Positions 54,372 through 62,935 of a DNA stretch of 64,000 bases are shown here, one piece after another. Where the stretch lies: contig JBLRWO010000021.1 in the NCBI GenBank assembly GCA_047921215.1, positions 1 through 64,000 of the forward strand. The letters are read 5' to 3'. Made by a program: the position numbers and the translations under genes. The stretch's first letter is position 1, and every line of letters starts with the position of its first letter. The notes under the pieces are model-generated. The model made no database searches. It had not been told where the DNA came from and saw only the letters and a list, made by a program, of their open reading frames with translations. This DNA comes from RECM01 sp047921215 (GTDB lineage: Bacteria; Bacteroidota; Rhodothermia; Balneolales; Cyclonatronaceae).

Positions 54372-55208
54372 ATGTATAAAAAACACCGATTTAAACTGTC
54401 AAAAGTCCTGTTTATTGTTTTGTTCACCGGGCTGATGCAGCTGCCGGTTATCCAGGCCATGGCGCAGAGCATCGTTATTGTCCGCATTTCGCCGCCACCG
54501 CCAAATCAGCTCAGTGTGGCCGACCTGTGGCAGCTCGAACTAACCAATCTCTCACCAGCCACGGGTGCATCTACACCCATTCTCGTCTACCTGATCGGCA
54601 CAGTAGAGGTACAGCGCGAGGGGCTTGTGGGGGAAGCCCGTTCGGCCAATGTTCTGCTGAACGCGGGACCAAACCGCCTGAGCGGCCGTGATGTACAGCC
54701 GGTGAACGTGAGCTATGCCTCATCCCGCTACCGTGAGGCCATGGTCCGTACCGGCAGTTTCCCCGCCGGCAATTACACCATCTGCGTTACGGCTTATGAG
54801 GCGCAGAGCGGACGTGAAGTCGGCCGCGAATGTATCGATCATGAAGTGCAGCCTTTCTCGCCTCCACAGCACATTACCCCCATAGAAGGGGATGTGGTCA
54901 GTCAGCCCTATCCGGTCTTCACCTGGACACCACTGGCACCGGCACCTCCGGGCAGTTTTATCCGCTATCGCTTCAAAATGGTAAGGGTATTGCGTTTCCA
55001 GCCGCCCGATGTGGCCGTTCAGTCGAACGTATCATGGTTTGAGTCGGCTATTGTGATGTCAACATCATTGCCTTATCCGCACCGAAAATTAACCCCCGGC
55101 CATGCGGGAATTGCGGCAGCTCCACACCGGAATTCAGCTAAGAACATCAGGCTGTTGTCGCTCTGGAACCCACGTAGCAGTCGAATAGTCCGTACTGGTG
55201 GATGTTAA
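54372..55208 (+). pseudogene. N-terminal part of a large surface protein, truncated
   Basis: The first 220 residues are well formed: signal peptide ('PVIQAMAQSIVIVRISPPPP'), 'LSVADLWQLELTNLSPATGA', 'NRLSGRDVQPVNVSYASSRY', 'GNYTICVTAYEAQSGREVGR' and 'YPVFTWTPLAPAPPGSFIRY', the pattern of Bacteroidota surface proteins with fibronectin-like modules (possibly the TANFOR type). After 'ESAIVMSTSLPYP' the frame turns into unrelated Arg/Ser-rich residues and stops at 55208, where thousands of bases of coding sequence would normally follow. It lies after the broken barrel gene, so the whole locus seems to have decayed. Confidence 0.65.
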
Positions 55209-55240
55209 CTGCCTGGCATGTAAACCCGGCATACAGACAT

Positions 55241-55271
55241 AAAAAAAGGCAGCACCGAAAACGGAGCTGCC
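55241..55271 (-). terminator. Rho-independent terminator of the tRNA-Gly gene
   Basis: On the minus strand GGCAGC-T-CCG, loop TTTT, CGG-T-GCTGCC is followed by seven T, just after the tRNA. Confidence 0.9.
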
Positions 55272-55277
55272 TGCCTG

Positions 55278-55350
<73 letters not shown>

Positions 55351-55774
55351 GTAGATTTAAATATAAAGAGGTTTATACCCTATAAACAAGACCTGTTTCG
55401 GAGATTTTTGAGAGAAATATGATTTCCCGTGCTGTTGTGCCGGCTCTCTGCTTATTCCAACAAATTCTTACAACAAGCAGAAACATGGCCTTTTCCATGT
55501 TTGTAAAAAGCACCATGATACAGGTGCTTCCTGCAAGGCTGAAGCAGGCTGTTGCCAGGTCATCCGCATTATAATTTTAATAACTATGATAAAACGGGCC
55601 CTTTTCCGCTGATTCCACAAAAAAATGTAGTCAATCCCGTTTTGAGTCATTATAAATCTTGGCTACTTTAGTCACGATGGCCGGCCGCAGCGATGTGTTC
55701 TGCCAACACAGGGTATAATCAGGATATCAAACTCCGTATGTTCCGCCGTCATCTGTTCAATTTTTAAACGTATT
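55351..55774. other. intergenic region with two small hairpins
   Basis: Contains AAACATGG..CCATGTTT (about 55484-55504) and AAGCACC..GGTGCTT (about 55509-55529) in close succession. Neither has a clear T tract. They could structure a leader RNA of the aminotransferase gene. No gene is supported; the minus frame 55468-55650 lacks coding character. Confidence 0.45.
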
Positions 55775-56989
55775 ATGAGTACCGATTTTCAGGAACTGGA
55801 CAGTAAACACCATTTTTATCTCTACAGAAGATATCCCGTTACGCTTGTACGTGGTGAGGGAAGCCGTGTATGGGACTCCGACGGGAACATGTATATCGAC
55901 GCCCTGGCCGGTATTGCGGTGAACAGTACAGGGCATTGCCACCCCCGTGTAGTGAAGGCCGTTCAGGAGCAGGCGGCTACGTTGATGCACGTTTCGAATT
56001 TTTTCACAACACCGCCACAGGCGGAACTCAGCCGGCGCCTGACCGGGCTGTCTGGGCTCGACCGCGTTTTCTTCTGCAACAGCGGCCTTGAGGCCATGGA
56101 AGCAGCTTACAAGTTTTCCCGGAAATACGGTAACAACAGGGGCCGGCAGGGTGATGTGTTGTCGATGCAGGGCTGTTTTCACGGGCGTTCATTCTCTGAA
56201 ATTGCATCAGGCGCCGCTAAATACCAGGACGGCTTCCAACCCATGCCATCGGGTTTCCGTCAGCTCCCGTTTCAGGATCTCAACGCTATCCGGGCCCATA
56301 TTGCCGGTGCCAATGCCGTGGTTCTTGAACCGGTTCAGGGAGAGGGGGGAGTGCGTCCGTTCGATTTCAATTTTCTGCGCGATGTACGGGCACTTTGTGA
56401 TGAACACGATGTTCTGTTGATTTTTGATGAGATTCAGTGCGGGATTGCCCGGACCGGCCGCATGTTTGCCTGGGAGCACAGTGGCGTAAAACCGGACATC
56501 CTCACACTGGCAAAAGCACTTGGCGGCGGCCTGGCCATTGGCGCTGTGGTGGCCAGGCAGCACGTCGCCGATGCCATGGAACCCGGTAATCACGGAACCA
56601 CGTTCGGGGGTAATCCCATGGCCTGTAGTGCCGCCCTGGCCAATCTGGATGTGATCGAAGAGGAGGACCTGGTGCACAGGGCGGCTGAGTTCGGGGGCAT
56701 GATCATGCAGAAAATCCGTGACCGTGCCAGCGATGAACCCGCCATCAAAGAGGTCCGGGGCCTGGGCATGATGATCGGTGTGGAACTGGCTTTCGATGGC
56801 ACCGGCATACCCCGCGAAATGCTCAGGCGCGGGGTGATCAGCAACTGCACGGCCGGTAACGTGATGCGCATCGTGCCACCTCTGAACATCTCCGAAGAGG
56901 ACATGAATACAGTGATCGATGTGATGTTTGAATGCATTGCACTGGAGCGGGTTAAACACCACGCTGAGACCACCGGGCATAACTCATAA
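55775..56989 (+). CDS. argD: class III aminotransferase, acetylornithine/succinylornithine type
   Basis: A 404-residue fold-type I, class III aminotransferase. It reads 'LVRGEGSRVWDSDGNMYIDA', 'GIAVNSTGHCHPRVVKAVQE', 'RVFFCNSGLEAMEAAYKFSR', 'FHGRSFSEIASGAAKYQDGF', 'VLEPVQGEGGVRPFD', 'LLIFDEIQCGIARTGRMFAW', the Schiff-base Lys247 in 'ILTLAKALGGGLAIGAV' and 'HGTTFGGNPMACSAALANLD'. These match ArgD and its close relatives (LysJ, AstC). The reaction moves the delta-amino group of N-acetylornithine to 2-oxoglutarate in arginine synthesis. No other arginine or lysine gene is nearby, so the exact substrate and the symbol are tentative. Confidence 0.85.
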   Translation: MSTDFQELDSKHHFYLYRRYPVTLVRGEGSRVWDSDGNMYIDALAGIAVNSTGHCHPRVVKAVQEQAATLMHVSNFFTTPPQAELSRRLTGLSGLDRVFFCNSGLEAMEAAYKFSRKYGNNRGRQGDVLSMQGCFHGRSFSEIASGAAKYQDGFQPMPSGFRQLPFQDLNAIRAHIAGANAVVLEPVQGEGGVRPFDFNFLRDVRALCDEHDVLLIFDEIQCGIARTGRMFAWEHSGVKPDILTLAKALGGGLAIGAVVARQHVADAMEPGNHGTTFGGNPMACSAALANLDVIEEEDLVHRAAEFGGMIMQKIRDRASDEPAIKEVRGLGMMIGVELAFDGTGIPREMLRRGVISNCTAGNVMRIVPPLNISEEDMNTVIDVMFECIALERVKHHAETTGHNS

Positions 56990-56991
56990 GC

Positions 56992-57041
56992 CCGCATACC
57001 AACGGACCTGACAATACCGCATACCAACGGATTTGACAATC
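56992..57041. repeat. 25-bp direct repeat, two copies
   Basis: CCGCATACCAACGGA followed by ccTGACAATa or ttTGACAAT occurs twice with a 25-base period just after the aminotransferase stop. Confidence 0.75.
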
Positions 57042-57109
57042 CCGGTGGTGGTACTACATCAATTCTGAGGCTGCAGGGGAAATTCTATGTACCATCATGA
57101 AAATTTTCC

Positions 57110-58231
57110 TCATTTGATCAGCGTCATTTTCCGGCTTTGGGTAACGCCGCCGGCCCTCAGGCTGTAGATGTAAACCCCTGATGGAAGATCGCCTGCATTA
57201 AAGCTGACACGATGGCTGCCGGCATTCATCGGCCCGTCTTTAAGGGTACGGATATGAGCGCCTGCCACATCATATACCGCAAGCGATACGCGTGCCACCC
57301 GGTCGAGCGTAAAGCGGATTTCAGTCTGCGGATTGAACGGATTCGGATAGTTCTGATCCAGCGAAAAATGGGCCACGGGACGATGGTCCGGCACTGTGCC
57401 AGTCGTTTCACCGCTAAAAAGGCGGGCCGCATCGGTCAGGGTCAGGTATTCGATACCTTCTCCGTAATAGGTGTTCAGGGAGTCGAGCAGCTCACCGATC
57501 CACCGGATGGTGATGCCCCCTTCATAACCACTCCTGATAAACGGGTCGTGCAGCAACAGGGTGTAAACCTGCTTTTCTTCGGCTTTCCGGCGGATGTCGG
57601 CCAGGGCGTCTCTCAGGTTTTTGTCGTAGTTCGCCGAAGTGAGCGCCCACGTGTATTCGGAATCCGGCGGCAGGTTGAACAGCTCATTGTTCAGGAAATC
57701 CTGCGGCTTCGTGGTTGAGATGTAGGGGATATCGAATTCGGGCAACACCTTCCAGGTAATTTCATCGCTCACATGTCCGGGGGGGATAAAAGAAACCGGC
57801 CTGATTCCCGTATGCTCATCAAGCAGATCAATGCCGTCTTTGATCAGCTTTGCCTGCTGCTCTTCGGTGAAAGGCTGGTTGTAGAAGGTGCAGTACATCT
57901 CATGGCTCGACTGGTTGCAGCGCTGACAGATGTGGATGTAGCCGTGCAGCGATATCTCATGACCAAGTGCGGCCGATGCGGTCAGTTCCGCCGCCAGCCC
58001 GCCGTCAAGATTCGGGCCCTCTATAAGCCGGTGCGGCATCACCCCCCAGGTGAGTACACCGCCACGGGCAGCAACACTGTCCTGCAGGGGCGTAATAGAG
58101 CGTGGCAGAATGGACGTATTGCGCGACAGGATGTCGTCCACCCGTATCACAAATTTCAACGAAGGCTGGGCAAGAAGCCCAGCAATTTCAGGACCCAGCA
58201 ACAGAATAAGAAGCAGTATTAATCGGCACAC
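57110..58231 (-). CDS. T9SS-exported polysaccharide deacetylase-like (DUF2334-type) protein
   Basis: A 373-residue protein: signal peptide ('LILLLILLLGPEIAGLLAQ'), deacetylase-like domain (about 25-275) and T9SS tail ('LDQNYPNPFNPQTEIRFTLD', 'GGVTQSRKMTLIK'). The domain starts 'KFVIRVDDILSRN' (metal-binding Asp), then 'LTWGVMPHRLIEG' and 'LGHEISLHGYIHICQRCNQS' with the HxxxH ligands, and 'RPVSFIPPGHVSDE' and 'VYTLLLHDPF' later. This is the NodB/DUF2334 layout, so deacetylation of an extracellular glycan is plausible. A four-Cys stretch ('ICQRC', 'MYC') is extra. Family B repeat sequence lies directly upstream. Confidence 0.85.
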   Translation of the reverse strand: MCRLILLLILLLGPEIAGLLAQPSLKFVIRVDDILSRNTSILPRSITPLQDSVAARGGVLTWGVMPHRLIEGPNLDGGLAAELTASAALGHEISLHGYIHICQRCNQSSHEMYCTFYNQPFTEEQQAKLIKDGIDLLDEHTGIRPVSFIPPGHVSDEITWKVLPEFDIPYISTTKPQDFLNNELFNLPPDSEYTWALTSANYDKNLRDALADIRRKAEEKQVYTLLLHDPFIRSGYEGGITIRWIGELLDSLNTYYGEGIEYLTLTDAARLFSGETTGTVPDHRPVAHFSLDQNYPNPFNPQTEIRFTLDRVARVSLAVYDVAGAHIRTLKDGPMNAGSHRVSFNAGDLPSGVYIYSLRAGGVTQSRKMTLIK

Positions 58232-58256
58232 AATAGTCGGTTAGAGTAATAATAAT

Positions 58257-58327
58257 AGTCATTCTGAGCGCAACGCAGCCCAGCTGCGTGCAGTCGAAGC
58301 ACGTGGGGGCTTTTTAAAAAGCCCCCC
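58257..58327. repeat. repeat family B unit ending in a 22-bp palindrome
   Basis: TAGTCATTCTGAGCGCAACG, CAGCCCAGCTGCGTGCAGTC, GAAGCACGT, then the perfect palindrome GGGGGCTTTTT/AAAAAGCCCCC (58306-58327). The palindrome can act as a terminator in both directions between the deacetylase gene and the cupin gene. Confidence 0.8.
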
Positions 58328-58371
58328 CAAAAAGTCTGATGTCTGATGTCTCACATCTCACCTCTCACATC

Positions 58372-58830
58372 TCACATCCTCGCCTTCTTCCCCGCATCCG
58401 TATCCCCCAGCCAGGCTTTCACCTGCTCATCTGATGGCACCGACGCCTTGTCGCGGTAGCGGTCGACCACGCACACAAACCCGAGCGGCTCGCCGCGGTC
58501 GGCATGGAACTGATGCAGAGTTTCAGGCGATATATAGACCACATCATGCAGGTTCAGTTCATGCACCTCATCACCCAGCACCATCGAACCTCTGCCCCGT
58601 ATGATCACAACTGAATGGGGATGCCGGTGGTACTCAAGCGATGAATACCCTCCGGGTTGCACCTCGAAATAGCGGGTCTGAAAGTTCAGCTCATGCTCAC
58701 CTTCACCCTCGCCGAGCAGAGATAAGCGTTCAATATCCCGGAATGCAGTTCCGTCGGTTTTATACAGTTTTCGCTCAACACCTTCCCAGGTGTAGTCATT
58801 CGCCCGGATTATTTTCGAATTGTTCTTCAT
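58372..58830 (-). CDS. cupin-domain protein of the kind linked to RuBisCO-like proteins
   Basis: A 152-residue single-cupin protein. Motif 1 is 'GGYSSLEYHRHPHSVVIIRG' (His ligands in HRHPH), 'RGSMVLGDEVHELNLHDVVY' follows, and motif 2 is 'ISPETLHQFHADRGEPLGFV'. 'CVVDRYRDK' after it is typical of the cupins encoded next to RuBisCO-like proteins. In Rhodospirillum rubrum such a cupin removes methanethiol from methylthioxylulose 5-phosphate to give deoxyxylulose 5-phosphate; that role is offered here by analogy only. It is transcribed in the same direction as the RuBisCO-like gene, 173 bases further upstream. Confidence 0.8.
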   Translation of the reverse strand: MKNNSKIIRANDYTWEGVERKLYKTDGTAFRDIERLSLLGEGEGEHELNFQTRYFEVQPGGYSSLEYHRHPHSVVIIRGRGSMVLGDEVHELNLHDVVYISPETLHQFHADRGEPLGFVCVVDRYRDKASVPSDEQVKAWLGDTDAGKKARM

Positions 58831-59003
58831 AGTGATAGAGTTTCTTTCGGTAAGTGAGTACCCGGGTGGTGTGGATTGTTGATGTTTTTGCGTGTAATGG
58901 GCGTGTTGCAGGGTGAATCGGATGATTTGCTTTGCGGCTGGTTTTGATATGTAAGCTCAGGCAACCGATTTTGCACGATGTGTTGTGATTATGAACTGTC
59001 TGG

Positions 59004-60248
59004 TTATAGTGTTGAAGATAGTAGATTTGTGATCTCCCTGGCAGCCGCCTCAATACCATCGCGATGCTGGTAAAGACTTCCGCCCAGCAGATAAACGGTG
59101 TCAGGACCATAAGATTTCACCCATTCCGGCAGGTTCAGGCGCTGAATGCCGCCGCCGGGCATGGGGAAACAGGAACGGAATCCGGAAAGTTGCCGCCGGG
59201 CTGCGTGGTTCAGCTGCAGGCACTCTTCACGGCTGAATGAAAACCGTCCGCCGGCGTTCGGATAGATTACCATATCGGCACCCAGCGCCCTCCAAAGCTC
59301 GCCGTAAAGGAACGCTTTGCTGAAGCCGCTGCCTGACTGAAGGGTATAAGACCCGGAAAACGCCGGATGGGCCGCAACCGGCAGGCCGCTATCCTGACGG
59401 GACAGCTCGCCCAGCGCTGCAAGTCCGGTTATATGAGGTGCGATCATCACACCTCCGGCACCCTGATCACGGGCTGTCCTGAACCGATCCATCATGTCGG
59501 GCCAGCTGCCGGTTATATTCGGCATGTACATAGATACCCGTCCGGTTTTATCGGCAGCCCTTCTGATGGCATCGGTGCACGCCCTTACCCGTTCGGTGAA
59601 CGGTGCATACGGCTGATCAGCCAGACCGTGGTCATCCTTGATGATGTCAATACCGCCAAGGGCAAACCGGTAGCATAGGTCACCGAGTTCCTTTGCCGTC
59701 AATCCCATCGGTTTAAGTGCCGTTGCGCTCAGCGGCCGTTCCGGGATGTTCAGAATGCGCCGGATTCCGCCGATACCGAAGCTAGGACCGCTGAAAAGAG
59801 GGGGTATGGATGAGGTACTGGCACTGTCGTCTGTAGGTTTGCTTCGGACGCATCCGTCAGAAGTATCGTGAGGTTCCGCTGTACCCGGGCCGGTACTAGC
59901 TGTAGCGGTTCCGCCGTTATCTGCGACTGCACCATTTGCAAAGGCACTCCAGTCCAGACCGGTAACCATAATTCCCGGTTTCAGCGAGATGTTGCCGTAC
60001 AACACATTCAGGAACTGGGTGTGTTCATAACCTGTGTTGGCCAGCGGCCACTCGATACTGACCTGGTATGTCTGCGGACCTGTTTCATCACATTGCGTAA
60101 CCCGCCCGACGATGTGACCGCGGATCTCATCACTGATGGCATCGGGGGGCATCTCCACACTCTGTTCGTAGCAAATCCCGTTGAGTTTTCCGGCAATCTC
60201 CTCCATGCCGGCCAGTGTGATTTGATAGGTAACAGTGAAGGTTTTCAT
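59004..60248 (-). CDS. RuBisCO-like protein (form IV)
   Basis: A 414-residue protein with the RuBisCO large-subunit fold but altered active site. The N-terminal domain 'FTVTYQITLAGMEEIAGKLN' leads into 'LSATALKPMGLTAKELGDLC' (Lys179, equivalent of the substrate-binding Lys) and 'GGIDIIKDDHGLADQPYAPF' (Lys204, Asp206: metal-site region). Further on come 'GAGGVMIAPHITGL', 'LPVAAHPAFSGSYTL', 'MVIYPNAGGRFSFSRE' in place of loop 6, and 'CFPMPGGGIQRLNLPEW' with 'TVYLLGGSLYQHRDG'. Several catalytic residues of true RuBisCO are replaced, so carbon fixation is not expected. An Ala/Thr/Ser-rich insert of about 45 residues follows residue 107 ('NGGTATASTGPGTAEPHDT'). It probably enolises or isomerises a sugar phosphate. 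Confidence 0.88.
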   Translation of the reverse strand: MKTFTVTYQITLAGMEEIAGKLNGICYEQSVEMPPDAISDEIRGHIVGRVTQCDETGPQTYQVSIEWPLANTGYEHTQFLNVLYGNISLKPGIMVTGLDWSAFANGAVADNGGTATASTGPGTAEPHDTSDGCVRSKPTDDSASTSSIPPLFSGPSFGIGGIRRILNIPERPLSATALKPMGLTAKELGDLCYRFALGGIDIIKDDHGLADQPYAPFTERVRACTDAIRRAADKTGRVSMYMPNITGSWPDMMDRFRTARDQGAGGVMIAPHITGLAALGELSRQDSGLPVAAHPAFSGSYTLQSGSGFSKAFLYGELWRALGADMVIYPNAGGRFSFSREECLQLNHAARRQLSGFRSCFPMPGGGIQRLNLPEWVKSYGPDTVYLLGGSLYQHRDGIEAAAREITNLLSSTL

Positions 60249-60293
60249 GGGTGAATGTCATCATGGGATGGCCTGCCCGGACACATTAACTGT

Positions 60294-61577
60294 TCAGAGC
60301 CCGCCCTTCACAATGGTCTCGGTGCGCTCGGGGCCTGTTGATACAATCTTTACCGGAACACCCAGGTAATCTTCGATGAATTCGAGGAACAGGCGGGCGT
60401 TTTCCGGAAGTTCCTCATATGTTTTGCATTCGGCGATCGACGTTTTCCAACCCGGTTTGCTCACAAATACGGGTTTGATTCGCTCAAGTTTTTTCAGGCT
60501 GGCGGGGAACAGGTCGGTTTCAGCACCGTCAATTGAATAGGCGGTACAGGCTTTGACCGTTTCGAGAGAATCAAGCACATCCATCTTGGTGATGGCCAGC
60601 TCGTTGATACCGTTAATACGAACGGCATACTTTAACGCCACAAGGTCGATCCAGCCGCACCGCCGTGGTCTGCCGGTGGTGGATCCGAATTCATGGCCCA
60701 GCTCGCGAAGCCGGTTGCCGTCCTCGCCGTGCAGTTCGGTGGGGAACGGTCCGTTGCCTACGCGTGTGCAATAGGCTTTGGTGATGCCCATTACATGGGT
60801 GATGGAGGTGGGAGGCAGGCCGCTTCCGGTACAGGCCCCGCCAGCCGTGGGCGAGGATGAGGTTACAAAGGGATAGGTGCCATGGTCGATGTCGAGCAGT
60901 GCACCCTGCGCCCCTTCAAGCAGGATGGGGATATTCTCTTTATTTGCGTTGTGCAGTATGAGGCCGGTATCACAGATATAGGACTTGAGCTGTTTTCCGC
61001 ATTCAACCATCTCGTCCACAATCGGGCCGGCTTCCAGTGCCGGCATTCCGAACTGATGTACCAGGGTCACGTTGACATCTTCAAGCACCTGCGCCACTTT
61101 TTCTGCAAGCAGATCTGTATCGAGCAGATCGAGCATTCGGATACCGTTCCGGGCAATTTTGTGGTAGTACGCCGGACCGATGCCGCGGCCCGTGGTACCG
61201 ATTTTATGGTCGCCCCGCGTCTCCTCACGGGCCTTGTCGATCATCTTGTGGTAGGGGAGAATCACATGGGCGTTTTCGCTCACAAAAAGCTGTCTGGATG
61301 GATCGGCACCGTGTTTTTTAACGGCTTCGATCTCTTCGAGCAGCTTCAGCGGGTCAACTACAACGCCGTTTCCGATTATGCAGCTGGTTCCGGGATGGAA
61401 GATGCCGGATGGTACAAGATGCAGGATAACGGTTTTTCCGTCGAATTTAAGGGTGTGTCCGGCGTTGGCCCCACCCTGATAGCGGGCTACATATGGGGTA
61501 TTGTCGCTGAGCAGGTCAACAACCTTGCCCTTGCCTTCGTCGCCCCACTGGGCTCCGATAATTACACGAACTGGCAT
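60294..61577 (-). CDS. purA: adenylosuccinate synthetase
   Basis: Joins IMP and aspartate with GTP to make adenylosuccinate, the first committed step to AMP. Read from the ATG at 61577 (MPVRVIIGAQWGDEGKGKVV), 427 residues, the normal length; an extension to 61610 covers the upstream terminator. Signatures: 'GAQWGDEGKGK' (P-loop type), 'YQGGANAGHTLKFDGKTVIL', 'IGTTGRGIGPAYYHKIARNG', 'LLEGAQGALLDIDHGTYPFV', 'TRVGNGPFPTEL' and 'TTGRPRRCGWIDLVALKYAV'. The RuBisCO-like gene starts 46 bases downstream on the same strand. Confidence 0.98.
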   Translation of the reverse strand: MPVRVIIGAQWGDEGKGKVVDLLSDNTPYVARYQGGANAGHTLKFDGKTVILHLVPSGIFHPGTSCIIGNGVVVDPLKLLEEIEAVKKHGADPSRQLFVSENAHVILPYHKMIDKAREETRGDHKIGTTGRGIGPAYYHKIARNGIRMLDLLDTDLLAEKVAQVLEDVNVTLVHQFGMPALEAGPIVDEMVECGKQLKSYICDTGLILHNANKENIPILLEGAQGALLDIDHGTYPFVTSSSPTAGGACTGSGLPPTSITHVMGITKAYCTRVGNGPFPTELHGEDGNRLRELGHEFGSTTGRPRRCGWIDLVALKYAVRINGINELAITKMDVLDSLETVKACTAYSIDGAETDLFPASLKKLERIKPVFVSKPGWKTSIAECKTYEELPENARLFLEFIEDYLGVPVKIVSTGPERTETIVKGGL

Positions 61578-61584
61578 GATATGA

Positions 61585-61616
61585 TCGCAAAAAAAAGAGG
61601 TGCAGTGCACCTCTTT
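61585..61616 (-). terminator. Rho-independent terminator
   Basis: AAAAGAGGTGCA and TGCACCTCTTTT form a perfect stem with T-run on the minus strand. It lies between the STAS gene stop (61643) and the purA start, so purA probably needs its own promoter or readthrough. Confidence 0.9.
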
Positions 61617-61642
61617 TACGTTATTAATTGGCTGACGTGAAG

Positions 61643-61984
61643 TTATTCCTTAAAGGATTCAACAGCTTCATCAACAGATTTGAAATGCTGGAATACCGTG
61701 ATCAGCTTGGTGATGATCAGCAGGCTTTCGATTTTGTCTGTCGCATTGGCTATTCTGAGGTCTCCTCCGGCATTGCGCATGGTTGTAAGCGCCCCGATGA
61801 GCATTCCCAACCCGGAAGAGTTCATAAATTTAACCTTGCCCAGATCAACCACAATATTCTTCTTGTTCTGGTCGATCAGTTCATGGAGTTGTTCATTCAG
61901 GGTTACCGCGTCGGGTCCGCCCATCACGTTACCCTTGAATTCCAGAACAACGGAATTATATCGCTCGGAGACTTTAAAGCTCAT
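61643..61984 (-). CDS. STAS-domain anti-sigma factor antagonist
   Basis: A 113-residue single STAS-domain protein of the SpoIIAA type. 'VLEFKGNVMGGPDAVTLNEQ', 'IVVDLGKVKFMNSSGLGMLI' with the phosphorylatable Ser of 'MNSSGLG', and 'LLIITKLITVFQHFKSVDEA' mark the family. When unphosphorylated such a protein binds an anti-sigma kinase. No kinase, phosphatase or group sigma factor is encoded nearby, so it is an orphan whose partner must be elsewhere. It starts 20 bases after the secF stop codon. Confidence 0.93.
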   Translation of the reverse strand: MSFKVSERYNSVVLEFKGNVMGGPDAVTLNEQLHELIDQNKKNIVVDLGKVKFMNSSGLGMLIGALTTMRNAGGDLRIANATDKIESLLIITKLITVFQHFKSVDEAVESFKE

Positions 61985-62004
61985 AACAGAAACCTATGGT
62001 TAGT

Positions 62005-62913
62005 TTAACTTTTTACTTTTTTAAGTTGCAAATCGACCAATAGACCACTGGCCACAAAGATGGAACTGTAGGTACCAAGGATTACACCCAGCATCAGGGC
62101 AAATGACAGACCCTTCAGGACCTCACCCCCAAATACGAACAGGATGGTTACAACAATAAACGTGGTAAGGGATGTGACCACCGTACGGCTCATGGTGTTG
62201 TTAATGCTTCTGTTCACCATTGAATCATATGCTTCGGTCTTAAATATAAGTGAATTCTCACGGATACGGTCAAATACCACCACGGTGTCGTTCAGTGAAT
62301 ATCCCACAATAGTCAGGAATGCTGCAATCAAAGCCTGATCGATGTCGAGGTTGAATGGCAGAATATCATAAAAGATTGTGAAAATACCTAATGTGATGAT
62401 TACATCATGAGCGAGTGCTGCAACAGCTCCGGTAGAGTATGTCCAGTTCTTAAATCGTACCAGAATGTACACGAAAATCACGATCAGGGCGAATATGACC
62501 GACATCAGGGCAGCCTGCTTCAGGTCTTCGGCAAACCGTGGTCCTACCAGGTCGAGTTTGATGATTTCGGCCTGGTTACCGGGAAAGGTTGTCGATAATG
62601 TACCCAGAATTATTGACCTGAGTTGATTGGGTTCAAGCTGGGCATCGGTCCGGATCAGAATATCGGCACCAAACAGTTTAACCTCGGGCATGCTTTCAAG
62701 AGGTTCGGTCAGGGCTGTCCTGATTTCACCCACGGCAGGGGATGACTCCTGGAAGGCCACAACTACCTCGTTGCCGCCACGGAAGTCGATGCCGAAGTTG
62801 AGGCCCTGAAAAATGATGGCAAACAGTGAAATCGCCACCAATGTACCGGATACGATATATCCGATCTTCCGGTTGTGTATAAAATTGAATTTTGGATCTT
62901 CAAATAGTCTCAT
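62005..62913 (-). CDS. secF: protein translocase subunit SecF
   Basis: With SecD it uses the proton (or sodium) gradient to pull exported proteins out of the Sec channel. 302 residues, six helices. It begins 'FNFIHNRKIGYIVSGTLVAI', then 'QGLNFGIDFRGGNEVVVAFQ' (the family FxGG motif), the periplasmic P-domain, and 'LIVIFVYILVRFKNWTYSTG', 'VGYSLNDTVVVFDRIRENSL', 'NRSINNTMSRTVVTSLTTFI'. Length is normal. The secD gene lies 22 bases upstream in the same direction. Confidence 0.97.
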   Translation of the reverse strand: MRLFEDPKFNFIHNRKIGYIVSGTLVAISLFAIIFQGLNFGIDFRGGNEVVVAFQESSPAVGEIRTALTEPLESMPEVKLFGADILIRTDAQLEPNQLRSIILGTLSTTFPGNQAEIIKLDLVGPRFAEDLKQAALMSVIFALIVIFVYILVRFKNWTYSTGAVAALAHDVIITLGIFTIFYDILPFNLDIDQALIAAFLTIVGYSLNDTVVVFDRIRENSLIFKTEAYDSMVNRSINNTMSRTVVTSLTTFIVVTILFVFGGEVLKGLSFALMLGVILGTYSSIFVASGLLVDLQLKKVKS

Positions 62914-62935
62914 TGCTTTTTCCTGTGTTTAAAAA

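Noticed and set aside
55468..55650. Minus-strand 60-residue frame
   Set aside because: Trp/Cys/Lys-rich translation without domain or start signal; it spans two small hairpins.
59004..60248. True carbon-fixing RuBisCO
   Set aside because: Loop 6 and other catalytic positions are replaced, the protein is shorter and no phosphoribulokinase or carboxysome gene is near.
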